Assembly (NCBI RefSeq): GCF_963576675.1
Contig: NC_088919.1
Coordinates: 49,498,501 to 49,562,500 of the forward strand
DNA: 64,000 nt
Direction: 5' to 3'
From: Euphorbia lathyris
Taxonomy: Eukaryota; Streptophyta; Magnoliopsida; Malpighiales; Euphorbiaceae
Below the pieces are notes generated by a model that was given only the letters and a program-made list of their open reading frames with translations, searched no databases and was not told where the DNA came from. The position numbers and the translations under genes are program-made. Positions 1-11,115 of the stretch are shown here, piece after piece. Every line of letters starts with the position of its first letter. Position 1 is the stretch's first letter.

Positions 1-870
1 AGCTTTGTACTTATCAAACTTCTTGTAAGGCTTCTTAGAATATTTGTCATTCTTTTTGAACAGCCTTTTCATCTTTCTAGTGAACATATCCATTTCTTCA
101 TCGTCTGTTGAGCTCCCATCAGTGGAGTCAGCTTTCATGACAAGAGCCTTTTGCTTCTTGTCTTCAGACTTTTCTTTCACCTCGAAATTCTTCATTGATA
201 TCTCGTGGGTCAGCAGCGAGCCAATGAGTTCATCATACTTGTAGGTGGTTAAGTCTTGAGCTTCCTCAACAGCAGTTTTGTTTGCTTGCCAGCTTTTAGG
301 AAGACTCCTAAGAATCTTCTTGACTTGCTCTTCCTCAGTGAAGATCTTTCCAAGTCTCTTAAGCTCGTTGATGATGTTTGTGAACCTTGCGTTCATGTCA
401 GAGATTCCTTCAACATCATTCATTTTGAACAGCTCGTACAGCCTCATGTGCTGGTTGACTTTGGATTCCTTCACCTTGTTGGTTCCTTCATAGGTAACCT
501 TGAGCTTCTTCCAGATCTCCTGCGCTGACTCACAACCTGAAATCTTGTTGTATTCTACAGCATCTAACGCACAGTGAAGCATGTTTATAGCCGAAGCATG
601 ATTTTGTAGCTTCTTGAGATCATCCTCTGTCCATCTAGTCTCAGCTTTGACAACCATTTGGCCATCAATAGTTTCAACAGAAACAAATGAGCCTTGGACT
701 ATAGATAGCCATGCGCTCATGTTTGTTGCCTGAATGAAATTTTTCATTCTATTCTTCCAAAAGGTATAGTGGGACCCGAAGAATAAAGGAGGCCGAGTTA
801 TGGACAGACCCTCAGGCAAAATCTGAGTTGTCAGATTTCCTGGGAGAAACTGAGTGCTATTCTCAGCCAT
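1..870 (-). CDS. SIRE-like Copia gag, N-terminal part, cut by window edge
   Basis: The minus strand reads openly from an ATG at 868-870 to the left edge, about 290 codons. It is close in sequence to the N-terminal half of the plus-strand gag at 60739-62358, including the Lys-rich stretch before the first zinc knuckle. Gag is the structural protein that forms the particle in which a Copia element is reverse transcribed. The start is supported by its place just after the primer-binding site and LTR, as in the other copy. No stop or frameshift was seen, so this copy may be fairly young. Pol and the other LTR would lie outside the window. Confidence 0.85.
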   Translation of the reverse strand, partial: MAENSTQFLPGNLTTQILPEGLSITRPPLFFGSHYTFWKNRMKNFIQATNMSAWLSIVQGSFVSVETIDGQMVVKAETRWTEDDLKKLQNHASAINMLHCALDAVEYNKISGCESAQEIWKKLKVTYEGTNKVKESKVNQHMRLYELFKMNDVEGISDMNARFTNIINELKRLGKIFTEEEQVKKILRSLPKSWQANKTAVEEAQDLTTYKYDELIGSLLTHEISMKNFEVKEKSEDKKQKALVMKADSTDGSSTDDEEMDMFTRKMKRLFKKNDKYSKKPYKKFDKYKA

Positions 871-919
871 AGTGGGGGATCAGCTCAAGGTAGTTAAACC
901 TTGCACAGTGAGCTTTTAA

Positions 920-931
920 GCTCTGATACCA
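920..931 (-). other. Primer-binding site (initiator tRNA-Met type)
   Basis: Read on the minus strand this is TGGTATCAGAGC, the complement of the 3' end of initiator methionine tRNA, typical of plant Copia elements. It sits two bases inside the LTR edge, which fixes the LTR at 934-2259 as the 5' LTR of a minus-strand element. Confidence 0.9.
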
Positions 932-933
932 CT

Positions 934-2259
934 TGTTGGTCCCTTATAACGTGATAAGTTAGATCCAAGGGGGGGGGATAGGAACTAATTAAAATTTTGT
1001 CCGTTAGGGCTGACTTCTTTTCATATGAAAAGGTTTACACAGCGTCACTAAGTAGATTCAAGACACAAGCTTAGTCAACTTGTGACTAAGTCTGCTTCTT
1101 TACTTGAGTCAGGAAATAGCACTTCGAGTCTATTCCTGAACTCAGCTTCTTAGTAAACTTAACTCAGCGTGAGTTCTTTACTTAGTCAGTTTTCACAGCA
1201 AGCAATATATATTAAAGGAGTTTAAGGGTTAGAAAGATATTACTCAGCAGACTTATCCTGGTTCGGCCTCTCCGCCTACGTCCAGTCCCCGGAACTCGTT
1301 CCGAGCTTTTTGAATTCTCTACTGAGCTCTTTAAAGGTAGAGCACGAAACCTTTTACAAATAGAAGCTGAGTATAACAAGAGTACCTTCCTCTATACCTC
1401 TACTCACTCTTATATCTACGCTGAGTACTATAACCGAGTACTCAGCCTCTCCTTTCTATTCTTCTAGAAATGATAAAGTGTTTGTCCTAAACAACGATTG
1501 CTAAGACACTTTAGATGATTGGAAATCACTCTAGACTTTTACACAATAATATGGAAATTGGTGTAAGGTATTTGCTTTGCTTTTCTCACAGAATCTTCGA
1601 GTATGAATTTGGTCAGCGTTTCGACTACTTGAAGTTCTGCATCGATTGAAGCAAATGGATGGCCTTTATATAGTGACACTTGAGGCACCTAGTCATTTCG
1701 AATTTCAAAATAACCAATGGAGGGAAACGGCTTCCTGTCGTTGTCACTCTGGGCGTGCTCAGCGTCGTTGGCCAATAGGATTCACGCATCTTCTGTCTTC
1801 GTCAGTCTTCGGCAGAATGTTTCAACATTTAAGGAAAAGTCCATGAGACAGCTTTCTGCGCCTTCTGAACTTTTCCCAAAGTAGAAATACTTTGTCTAGA
1901 AGTTGAACATTGCCTGCCGCTGTCCAGACTGCTTTGTCGTCCAACTTAGCAGCTTCTACTTGAAGCTTTTGCCATGAAGGCTTCTCGATCCTTCTCTTGC
2001 TGAGTCATCGTTTTAGTTTATACGGCTTCGTTTTGAACTCTTGGGCCGAATGGTATTGATGTGTTGACTTGGGCTTGACTTCCACTTTATGGGTCTTTGG
2101 GCTTTTTTAATCTCAATGTCTTAAACACAATTAAACTCAACATTGAACAAACACATTAGTGTAATAAATCAAAGCATTTAAATTTAATGTGTTAGAATAT
2201 TTTTATCATTACTTAAATAATTTTGTCAAATCAAAATCATGTGGAAAGGTGTTTCAACA
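934..2259 (-). mobile_element. 5' LTR of SIRE-like Copia element
   Basis: A 1,326-bp LTR with TGTTG...CAACA ends (minus-strand TGTTGAAACACC start). It matches the LTRs at 31927-33252 (same length) and 59317-60676, and more weakly 12362-13723. It contains a G tract at 969-977 (C tract on the sense strand) whose length differs between copies. Small ORFs inside it are not conserved coding regions. The base block beyond its 5' end (2260 on) is coding sequence of another Copia element, so this LTR marks an insertion into that element. The other target duplication lies outside the window. Confidence 0.9.
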
Positions 2260-3063
2260 ATATCTACTATAGGAAACATGGATTTCCACCTGTCTATGGA
2301 AATAGAAATAACAACTAGGGCAGAAATAGCAACCAGAGGAACCACAAGGCAAATCAAGACCAAATGCATTGCAATGATGCTAGTTCAGAATATGAAGATA
2401 TTGAGAATGGAAAGGAAACAATGAATGCAGATGAAGAACCTTTCATGCTCACTAGGGCACAGTTCAACCAATTCATGAGCCTCATCCCATCCAAGCAAGA
2501 AAATGAGGGTACCTCCAACAATCAGGCTCATACAGTTTCTACAAATAGCAGCATAAAAATTCCTACAACTTACTCTGGTATTGTTTCCTCCACTTCAAAC
2601 TCAAATATTGCTCAATCGAGTTGGATACTTGATACTGGGGTGACAGATATATAATATGTGATCTGAGTTTTTTTAAGATTCACAAAAGGGTCCAGAATTA
2701 CTCAGTTCGATTTCCTAATAACAATATCGTACCTGTTACACACATAGGGACAGTCTAATGAAGCCCTAGACTCATTCTATATGAAGTACAATATATCCCT
2801 CAGTTTATTTACAATTTCTAGCTCAAAATTAACCAAAGAGTCTCATGTTTGCTTATGCTTTACTTCAAAAAAGTGTGTCATCTAGGACCTAAAACCTCCT
2901 AGAGACTGGATATGCTAGAGTTATTGGAGGCCTATATCACCTGGATTCAACCTACACCAAGCATTTTGCAGCCACCACCACACTCAATCCCACCCAAGCC
3001 AACTTATGGCACATGAGACTATGCCATCCTTCCCTACAAAGAAGTGCTGCTTTACAACCTTAT
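2260..3063 (+). pseudogene. Host Copia element, gag C-terminus, protease and pre-integrase remnant
   Basis: Plus-strand Copia coding DNA. From 2364 the frame encodes an acidic gag tail followed by the aspartic protease motif WILDTG (about 2620-2640). The frame then breaks directly after the motif. Further on, at about 2985-3050, is the pre-integrase motif LWHMRLCHPS. There is also an in-frame stop near 2310. The left end is cut by the SIRE-like insertion ending at 2259 and the right end by the Gypsy insertion starting at 3064. The sequence resumes at 10038. It cannot encode a working protease. Confidence 0.8.
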
Positions 3064-4062
3064 TGATAACAACCCAAATTATTCTTGAATAAGGAATAAG
3101 GGAAAATTAATAGAAATAATGGCAAACCATTATTCCTTCTAAAAGAGATATTTATGCATGATTGATGTGGAATTAATGATAATTAATTCAAGATTAATAC
3201 AGGGGTGAATATGCAAATAAAGAGGAAAAGGAAGGAGTCTCTAGCATTATGCCACGTCACGTGGACCATGACGAGACACGCCATAACAAGATACGCCCGA
3301 TGAGAGCGAGTAATGGAGACCCGCCATTGTTCTCAAGGAGAGCGTACATACGTCTTGATGGATCTAAGAATACCAAAAGGCGCCTTTATTACCATCCATG
3401 AATGGGAATAAATACAATTAAATGGCAATTAATAGCCATTAAAGGGGAATAAAGACTTGACTGTTCGAATACTCCAACTCTGAGGGTTTCAAGGATAAAT
3501 GCTTGGATTAATGGAGAATTGATAACAATTAAAGATGAGTAATGACATGACTTTTCATATACATCTCCATAACATCCAAATAGCATACATGGGGAAAAAG
3601 GATAATTAACCAAACGACCGCGAATAAGGAGGATTGCCAAAGCAATAGCGTATGAGGCAAGACTTAGAGGTGGCGGATCTACAGATTCCTCAACACGCCA
3701 CAGATGGTCAAACGCCTTGGGAGATCCGCCGTCAAACCTCGATACGCCCAAGGAACGGCGAAGCCGATTCCCAATAAAGGCAACTAATAACCCATTAATG
3801 AGCTAACGGTCATACTTGAATAAGATCGGTAACCTCCATTAATGAGGCATTAATGGAGATTTTCTAGTTACCAAGAGTTACAACTACATGAGTATAAATA
3901 GCTTGCATCCCAAGCTATTGAGGTACACTTACTGATTCTCTACTTTTGTGCTTACAGTTTATTCTCAGAAATATTACTGCCTTTGGCATCGGAGTGTCCC
4001 CGGCCGATCCCAACGGCGCCTCACAGGGAAGTGCTCCAATCAAGGATTTTCACAAGTTATCA
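3064..4062 (+). repeat. Left (5') LTR of nested Gypsy element
   Basis: 999 bp, TG...CA bounded, about 96% identical by eye to 9035-10032. A TATA-like stretch (gtataaatag) at about 3891-3901 is a possible promoter for the element's own transcript. The 120-codon minus-strand ORF in each LTR repeats only because the LTR does. Confidence 0.9.
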
Positions 4063-4063
4063 A

Positions 4064-4076
4064 TTGGTGCGGTGAG
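4064..4076 (+). other. Gypsy primer-binding site
   Basis: TTGGTGCGGTGAG follows the left LTR. The same 12-base core follows the 5' LTR of the unrelated-in-position minus-strand Gypsy element (about 24233-24244). Both elements therefore use the same primer tRNA, which I did not identify. Confidence 0.65.
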
Positions 4077-4143
4077 CGTGGATCTCTAACAAACAGAAGA
4101 TCACAAAATCTTGATTGTATAGAGTTTCACAAAGAACAAAATA

Positions 4144-4257
4144 ATGGAGTCAACGGAACAGAAATCTCAATCTCAAACATTGGCTCAATCAGTACAAACA
4201 AATCTATCCAAAGATAGGGTTCTCTACAGATTGGTGGGAAGAGTTTTCTACATGAAA
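4144..4257 (+). pseudogene. Possible gag start fragment
   Basis: An ATG shortly after the primer-binding site opens a short polar frame (MESTEQKSQS...) that soon stops. Its position fits the start of gag in a Gypsy element, but the rest of gag is not here. It lies about 2.2 kb downstream (6435-6890). Function is inferred from position only. Confidence 0.4.
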
Positions 4258-5680
4258 TCTGGAATTTTATGATAAATAAGATAAGTTTCTTCTCCTTTCT
4301 TGTTCCATTTTTAATTAAAGAAATTTGAGATTCTCCACCCTTATAAAGTGCTATGAATATCATATATGTTATTATGATAAATCTAATAAATTGTGAAAGA
4401 TAAAGTCATAGACACAAATCTTTCATTAAATCTTGCATGCTTACTATGCCCTCATATTTTTATGCATGACAAGTGTAATATGCCATTATCATTGAATTAG
4501 TACAAAATGCACTTATAAGACCTGTAATCTTGGGATTTTATAGAAAGATATCTCATCCATTCAAGGTGATTTTGTCATTTGATATTAAAATATCATAAAA
4601 AAGGCTCGTGTAATTACAGATGATTTAGGTCTGGTCAGTCTTTTGGATGAACATGCATATAACTATTAGAAGAAATTACAAAAAAATCATATTTGATTTT
4701 TCTTGTACAATTGACCATCTATGTATGGCTTTTTTCATATATAATACTGTTAATATCAGAAATTCATATTTTTGAATATTGTTTTGTCAAACAGTTATTT
4801 CATTCCCTTTTTTACAAGGATGTGTCTATTCATATAAAAACTGTTTATTTGACATTGTTAGAATTTCTGTTACCAACATAAGAGACTTGAAAATATTGAG
4901 TCTATTTGTGATTATCCTATAACTATCCCTAATTATTAAGGCCATTATGGGTAGATGAATTACCACATTGGGTAAACAAAACTCTCAAGTCCCGAGCTAA
5001 CTATAAAATAGTGCAAGTGCCAGTTTCGAATCAGAACATTAATTTATGCAAAGTTCTTAGGATATACATAAGAGTTTCTTAGAGATTGTTTGGATGATGG
5101 TATATGAAGGTATGTGAGGATGAATTTTGGGTAATTTTCCATACACCCCAAATTGGAGGAGAATCATGGTACATGTCTTTTTCTTCCAAAATTATCCTTT
5201 CTCTTTTATTTTATTTACACAAATGAAATGATATAAAAGTAATTTCATATATAACTACATTATTAAACCATCACTTACCTTACTTTAATTATATTTCATC
5301 CAAACGAGGCCTTAATGATCTCTGAATGTCGTTAATGCATGGATGCACAATATTGATTGCAAGTAAATAGCAACTATGTAAGATATCTTACCCAATACAA
5401 AATGTCATAACTTTTATGATGTTTAAAAATAAATGTGCTATCTTGGATATTAATATGCATTGAAATACAAAAAGGCATTGTTTTTAACCATTGTCATTGT
5501 GGTATGCATTATTAAAAATTCATTGTGATATTTATGTTCGGTAGTAATCTTTATGGTTATAACCGTTATATGTGGTATTATTAACACAAACACTATTAAA
5601 ATTCTATTATGAATTTGTTTGACATATAATATTTACTCGGTTTTATCCTTTGACTAAGTTCATTCTAGAGTCAGGGACCA
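4258..5680. other. AT-rich non-coding interior of nested Gypsy element
   Basis: About 1.4 kb with no credible coding sequence, where gag would normally lie. It includes a MITE-like piece at 5086-5312 listed separately. The remainder has no recognisable domain, and I see nothing further in it. Confidence 0.6.
5086..5312. mobile_element. MITE-like insertion
   Basis: The left end reads TTGTTTGGATGATGG and the right end ATTTCATCCAAACGAG, a short imperfect terminal inverted repeat around an AT-rich core of about 225 bp, a common layout for plant miniature transposons. I could not settle a target duplication, so the family and exact ends are uncertain. Confidence 0.4.
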
Positions 5681-6007
5681 ACGTGAAGGAATGACTAAAT
5701 TGATTCCAAGATGAACTAAGAATTCCATAAAGAGACATTGCATCGTACATGATATTTGCCAACAAAGGTCAATGCAAATAGTCTTTCACTATGAAGTCAG
5801 TTCCATGGATCAAGCCATTGATCCCAATGTAAGTGAATATAGCTTTTATGCCTTACCATAGTCTTTTAAATGGACAGGATATGCCCCACTTCTGGAGTTC
5901 TTTATGTACTAACCCACAAGTACAAGGGAATCACTAATACTGCAACCAGCACCTAACACTGGCATGAAAAGTAAAGCTCAATCCAGAGAGATGTACACTC
6001 AGAGTCA

Positions 6008-6410
6008 CTTCAGAAAAATTCATTGACTACGTCATTAGCCAAAAAGGAGTTAGAGCAAATCCAGATAAAATAAAAGCCCCACAAAGGGTGAGAAAGATCC
6101 AGAGGTTGAACGGGCGGATCATCGTACTAGAAAGATTGTCAACAAGCATATCAAGGTATAAAACAATTACTGGCAGAACCACCCTTGATGAGCAGACCAA
6201 TCTAAAGGGGAGACCTGCATCTGTATCTATCTGTCATGGCTAATGCTATGTGCACCGTGGTTATTCAAGAAGAAGAAGGTCAACAATTCCCCATCTATTA
6301 TGTTAGCAAAATGTTGAAGGATGCGGAGACAAGATATTCGAAGCTAGATAAAATGGCTCTGGCGGTTGTGACAACATCCATCCGCGTCAAACCATAGTTC
6401 CAAGCATAAC
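6008..6410 (+). pseudogene. Gypsy RT C-terminus and RNase H fragment, displaced
   Basis: The plus-strand translation resembles the end of reverse transcriptase and the RNase H domain of the Gypsy element at 14789-24753: a VQRLNGR-like motif near 6105, then a stretch matching QYPVYYVSK/LRYSKLDKMALAV (6285-6370). Frame breaks and a stop (near 6393) inactivate it. It lies upstream of the gag and protease fragments, the reverse of normal gag-protease-RT-RNase H order. Confidence 0.7.
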
Positions 6411-6434
6411 CTCAATATGATCAAGATCAAAATC

Positions 6435-6890
6435 AAGAGCTGACTTCGCCACCACGATTCAACATTGAACACATGGATGATGAGATTGAAAGGCGAGTGC
6501 ATGCCGCTCTAGATAGATGAGAGAACAATGCAGAAAGGTACGCCCATCCAGTTAACAGGAATTCGCCATTCACAGCACGGATCATGTGGTACGAGGCGGA
6601 CAGAAGTTTTAAAGCTTCCAACTTACCACAATATAAAGGAGAAGGGTGCAATATAAATGGGACATTACATATCCCGAACCCAAAGGAGGGGAGCATGTAA
6701 CCGTTGGAAGGAACGCCAAGATGTATTACAGGTTCCATAGAAGAAATGGCCACCACATTTTGAAGCTTGCTGTGAGCTGGAAAACTAGATAGATTTGTCC
6801 AGAATAACAAATAACAAGACGACAAACAGAAGATAGATCCCAGAAATAAATTCAAAAGTGTCATTAATGTCATAGCAGATGGACCGGTGT
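6435..6890 (+). pseudogene. Gypsy gag fragment
   Basis: Broken plus-strand frame with an acidic, Arg-rich gag-like stretch (6435-6700). It is followed near 6717-6765 by a remnant of the gag zinc-knuckle area (YRFHRRNGHH, comparable to CRFHRLNGHD in the other Gypsy element, with the cysteines lost). Multiple stops interrupt it. It directly precedes the protease fragment, as expected for gag. Confidence 0.55.
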
Positions 6891-7033
6891 ATCAGCCACC
6901 CGTGAAAAAAGCAAAAATATCCGCTCTGGATAAAACATCCTTCAATTGCCCCGTTTGCAAAAACAGGTCCAGTAATCTCTCCACATACAGATGTGTTGGT
7001 AGTAACAATGACGATTGAAGGATAGGAGATGAA

Positions 7034-7693
7034 ATGAAGCGAGTAATGGTAGACACGGGCAGTTCTTGCAATGTCATCACCAGAGGTGCATTCGCCAAAC
7101 TAAAGGTTGACCCGATCCAAATAGAAACAACCATTGTTGACATCATGGGAGTGACAGGTCACACTATCCAGACCAAGGGCCAGGTAACTTTGGAATGCAA
7201 GCTGGCGGATGATGATCAAGCATGGATTGGTGATCTGGAGTTCTCTATTATGGATGGACAATTAGCTTATAACATCATTCTTGGGAGGCCGTTCATCTCA
7301 GAGGTTGCAGCCCTAATTTCCATCCGCTGTCTGGCAATATACATTCCCACTAGCAAAGGAGGGGTAATGATTAGCGGGAACCAAAAGGTGGCTCAAGAGA
7401 CCTACTCGGCATCACTATCGATCTGCCCACAATCCAAAGATGACGAAGGTGAGGAAGATGAACTTGTCACTACAGATTTGGGCGACACGGAAATGTTCCT
7501 TATTGCTGATGGAAAGCGGGTGCGGATCGCCAAAGGATTAAAAACTGAGATCATGGAGGATGTTACGAAAGTTCTCATTGAGTCTAAAAGCGTGTTTGCA
7601 TGGAAGAATGAGATCCTCACAGGAGTAAGCCCAGATGTGATTACTCATAAGTTAAACATCATGGAGGATGCGGCTCTAGTGGCTCAGAAATGA
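7034..7693 (+). CDS. Gypsy aspartic protease domain
   Basis: A 219-codon open frame with the retropepsin motif DTGSSCNV near its N-terminus (residues 7-14) and the second conserved motif ILGRPF around residue 86. It is followed by the linker that leads into reverse transcriptase. It aligns throughout with the protease part of the minus-strand Gypsy frame (about 21600-22260). The first methionine is probably internal, since coding similarity extends upstream. The protein ends at a TGA within what should be continuous gag-pol, and only about 35 codons of RT follow before homology stops. The domain is intact as a reading frame but not part of a working polyprotein. Confidence 0.75.
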   Translation: MKRVMVDTGSSCNVITRGAFAKLKVDPIQIETTIVDIMGVTGHTIQTKGQVTLECKLADDDQAWIGDLEFSIMDGQLAYNIILGRPFISEVAALISIRCLAIYIPTSKGGVMISGNQKVAQETYSASLSICPQSKDDEGEEDELVTTDLGDTEMFLIADGKRVRIAKGLKTEIMEDVTKVLIESKSVFAWKNEILTGVSPDVITHKLNIMEDAALVAQK

Positions 7694-7801
7694 TGGAACC
7701 ATGGGCCTGAAAGGCGGAGAGCTATAGAAGAAGAAATAGCAAAGCTAAAGAAGGCGGATGCAATCAAAGAGGTGACATACACCCGGTGGCTGGCGAATGA
7801 A
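7694..7801 (+). pseudogene. Start of reverse transcriptase, truncated
   Basis: After the stop, the frame continues with an RT N-terminus (RRAIEEEIAKLKKADAIKEV), matching the other Gypsy element's region before the RT core. It ends abruptly at about 7800, where non-coding repeat DNA begins. Confidence 0.65.
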
Positions 7802-8153
7802 AAGTACCACCGGTGGATCAATTTACCCCAATGATAGGAAAAGGATTGGTCGCCCCCAAGGGCGGGTTAAAATTATCTCAAACATAACATAATTACACCC
7901 TCAATTCTCTCCTCATAAAAAGACCCACTGGCGGATCGATTTACCTCAAAGATAGGAAAAAGTCGATCACCACCAAGGGCAGTTTAATTTCCTTAGGGAA
8001 ATAAAGCTCAGAGCCTCCAAAAGGTTCACACATTGGGGTACGGCTGGCCACCTACCCTAAACAATCGGAGAAATCCTAAGTAAACTAGGTTATAAAAAGA
8101 TACTTGCTAAAAGATATAATGCATTAGTAAAAATAGTTCTAGAAAGAAAAGTG
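7802..8153. repeat. Degenerate 'AGGGCGG...GATAGGAAAAA' repeats
   Basis: Several diverged copies of a motif combining GGCGGATCAATTTACC, GATAGGAAAA and CCAAGGGCGG. The same motifs recur at about 8640-8985 (for example ATCTAGGGCGGGTCCACTTTC twice). They form the untranslated 3' part of the nested Gypsy element. No coding function seen. Confidence 0.55.
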
Positions 8154-8546
8154 TTCATCCAAATAATGAAGCCTCGTCTTCATCCAAATAATGAAGCCTC
8201 GTCTTCATCCAAACAATGAAGCCTCGTCTTCATCCAAACAATGAAGTCTCATCTTCATCGAAATAATGAAGCCTCATCTTCATCCAAACAATGAAGCTTC
8301 GTATTCATCCAAACAATGAAGCCTCGTCTTCATCCAAACAATGAAGCCTCGTCTTCATCCAAATAATGAAGCCTCATCTTCATCTAAACAATGAAGCCTC
8401 ATTTTCATCCAAACAATGAAGCCTCGTCTTCATCCAAATAATGAAGCCTCGTCTTCATCCAAACAATGAAGCCTCATCTTCATCAAAGTAATGAATCCTC
8501 GTCTTCATCATAGAAATAACGAAGTCTCACCTTCACAAATGCAAAG
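8154..8546. repeat. 25-bp minisatellite
   Basis: About 14 head-to-tail copies of a 25-bp unit, TTCATCCAAAYAATGAAGCC plus TCGTC. Copies are nearly identical in the middle and decay at the right end (8490-8546). It lies between the broken RT and the right LTR. Confidence 0.9.
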
Positions 8547-8604
8547 TAAAAACACTTTGGAAAATGAGTAAAGGCTAAAAAGGCAAATGCCTAGAAGTGT
8601 CAAA

Positions 8605-8617
8605 CCCCCCCCCCCCC
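8605..8617. repeat. Poly-C tract
   Basis: Thirteen consecutive C residues in the non-coding 3' part of the nested Gypsy element. Its length may be unreliable in assembly. Confidence 0.9.
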
Positions 8618-9034
8618 ACAAAATGCGCAAAGTCCCTAAATGGCTGATCATTCTTACTGATCCCTAAGGGCGGGTCATTCTCCTCAATATGGTAGAACTG
8701 AAGAAAAGAAGTCCCTAAGGCGAATCATAATCCTATGCGGTAGGAACAAATGGTCCCATAAAGGGCGGGTTATTCCCTTTCTAAAGGAAATATAACTCTC
8801 AAGAAGCCCCTAGAGGCTAACAATGGATACAGCTGACCACCTATCCACGAAGAAGAAAAAACCCCTAAGAGTGCATCATATCCATATCTGATCCCATCTA
8901 GGGTGGGTCCACTTTCTTCAAAGATAGGACAAAGTGATCCCCCATCTAGGGCGGGTCCACTTTCCTCCAAGATAGAAAAATAAAACACCATTTAGACAGC
9001 CCTAAAGAGCTTTTTATACCTTTAAAGGGGCTTC

Positions 9035-10032
9035 TGATAACAACCCAAATTATTCTTGAATAAGGAATAAGGGAAAATTAATAGAAATAATGGCAAACCA
9101 TTATTCCTTCTAAAAGAGATATTTATGCATGATTAATGTGGAATTAATGATAATTAATGCAAGATTAATGCAGGGGTGAATATGCAAATAAAGAGGAAAA
9201 AGAAGGAGTCTCTAGCATTATGCCACGTCACATGGACCATGACGAGACACGCCATAACAAGATACGCCCGATGAGAGCGAGTAATGGAGACCCGCCATTG
9301 TTCTTAAGAAGAGCGTACATACGTCTTGATGGATCTAAGAATACCAAAAGGCGCCTTTATTACCATCCATGAATGGGAATAAATAAAATTAAATGGCAAT
9401 TAATAGCCATTAAAGGGGAATAAAGACTTGACTGTTCGAATACTCCAACTCTGAGGGTTTCAAGGATAAATGCTGGGATTAATGGAGAATTGATAGCAAT
9501 TAAAGATGAATAATGACATGACTGTTCATCTACATCTCCACAACATCCAAATATCATACATGGGGAAAAAGGATAATTAACCAAACGACCGCGGATAAGG
9601 AGGATCTCCAAAGCAATGGCGTATGAGGCAAGACTTAGAGGTGGCGGATCTACAGATTCCTCAACACGCCACAGATGGTCAAATGCCTTGGGAGATCCAC
9701 CGTCAAACCTCGATACGCCCAAGGTACGGCAAAGCCGATTCCCGATAAAGGCAACTAATAACCCATTAATGAGCTAACGGTCATACTTGAATAAGATCAG
9801 TAACCGCCATTAATGAGGCATTAATGGAGACTTTCTAGTTACCAAGAGTTACAACTACATGAGTATAAATAGATTGCATCCCAAGCTATTGAGGTACACT
9901 TACTGATTCTCTACTTTTGTGCTTACAGTTTATTCTCAGAAATATTACTGACTTTGGCATCGAAGTGTCCCCGGCCGATCCAACAGCGCCTCACATGGAA
10001 GTGCTCCGATCAAGGATTTTCACAAGTTATCA
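9035..10032 (+). repeat. Right (3') LTR of nested Gypsy element
   Basis: 998 bp, direct repeat of 3064-4062, preceded by the purine tract AAAGGGGCTTC and followed by the CTTAT target duplication (10033-10037). Confidence 0.9.
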
Positions 10033-10037
10033 CTTAT

Positions 10038-11115
10038 TTACATAGCTTATCAAAGTTACATTTTCCTTGTGATGTGTGTTATTTAGCAAAATAGAAGATG
10101 AAAAGTTATTCTGTTAGCACTAGTGTTTCTTCTAAATGTTTTGACCTTATCCATTTAGATATTCGAGGGCCTTTGAGCCACTCTTTCAATGACAAGCATT
10201 ATTTCCTAACCATTATTGAGGATCACAGTAGATTTGTGTGGCTGTATATGATGAAAACCAAATCAGAAACCAATGATGCTATAAAGACATTTAATCAATA
10301 TGTTTTGACACAATTCCACACCGAAATTAAAACCATCAGATCAGACAATGGCCCTAAGTTCCTTATGCCCCAGTTCTATGCATCCTTTGGCATCATCCAT
10401 CAAACTACTTGCCCTAAAACATCCCCAACAAAACGGCGTTGTGGAAAGAAAACACCAAGACACACTCAATGTCACTAGGACTTTATTATATCAAATTAGT
10501 TTACCCAAATCTTTTTGGCCAGAAGCAGCAGCTTATGCTGTTCATCTAATCAACCGTTTACCTATTAATGCTACCAAGCATTCCATTCCATTTCTCACTT
10601 TATATAGGGTTAAACCTAAATGGGATCAACTTAGAGTTGTTGGCAGCCTCTGTTATGCCTCAATTCTTGATAGAACCAACTCTAAGCTCACACCAAGAGC
10701 AACCAAATGTGTTTTTTTGGGTCATAAACAAGGCACCAAGGGATATAAAGTTATGGATGTACTGTCTAACAAGATTTTTGTCACTAGAAATGCGTCTTTC
10801 TATGAAACGATCTTTCCCTACTCAAAAAATAAACCATCCCCTTTTATATCCTTATGGACGGACATTGATGTCCCAACCACCCCTCCTCTTCTTTCCACTC
10901 CTTTGTATTTTACATCCCCTCCTGACATCAATCCACTTAATTATGACATTGCACCAAACACAAATACCTTACTGGATCTTACTACTCCACTAACTGACTC
11001 AGCTTCTCCTTCACCCACTTCACCTATCATTCACCAATCTGCCTCATCTATTATTCCTCAACCTACCTTTCTATCTCATACAGTTTGTAGAGAGAAAAAA
11101 GACAGTGGTTTATAG
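10038..11115 (+). pseudogene. Host Copia element, integrase remnant
   Basis: Continuation of the Copia coding sequence interrupted at 3063. Joined across the insertion, the frame runs through the CxxC of the pre-integrase domain (CDVC, about 10070-10082, then one in-frame TAG at about 10085-10095). The integrase core follows: HLDIRGPL (first Asp, about 10155), SDNGPKF (second Asp, about 10340) and PQQNGVVER (Glu, about 10425-10450). A frameshift at about 10415 separates the second and third catalytic motifs. The frame ends at 11113-11115 after a Pro/Thr/Ser-rich linker. Reverse transcriptase and RNase H are missing, so the element is truncated as well as interrupted. Confidence 0.85.

Larger units (their letters stand above)
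3064..10032 (+). mobile_element. Ty3/Gypsy element nested in Copia, rearranged interior
   Basis: Two near-identical direct repeats (3064-4062 and 9035-10032), both starting TGATAAC and ending GTTATCA, bound about 5 kb of interior. The 5 bases before (3059-3063) and after (10033-10037) are both CTTAT, a perfect target duplication, so the whole 6,969-bp unit inserted as one piece. A primer-binding site follows the left LTR and a purine-rich tract (about 9022-9033) precedes the right LTR. By eye the LTRs differ at roughly 35-40 positions. The internal gene fragments are out of normal order and broken, so the enzymes for movement were probably supplied in trans. Confidence 0.92.

Noticed and set aside
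3389..3751. 120-codon minus-strand ORF, repeated at 9360-9722
   Set aside because: It lies wholly in the two LTRs of one Gypsy element, so its conservation reflects LTR duplication, not selection. It has no known domain.
8154..8546. Possible CRISPR-like array (regular 25-bp units)
   Set aside because: Units are contiguous without unique spacers, and the host is a plant genome. It is a plain minisatellite.
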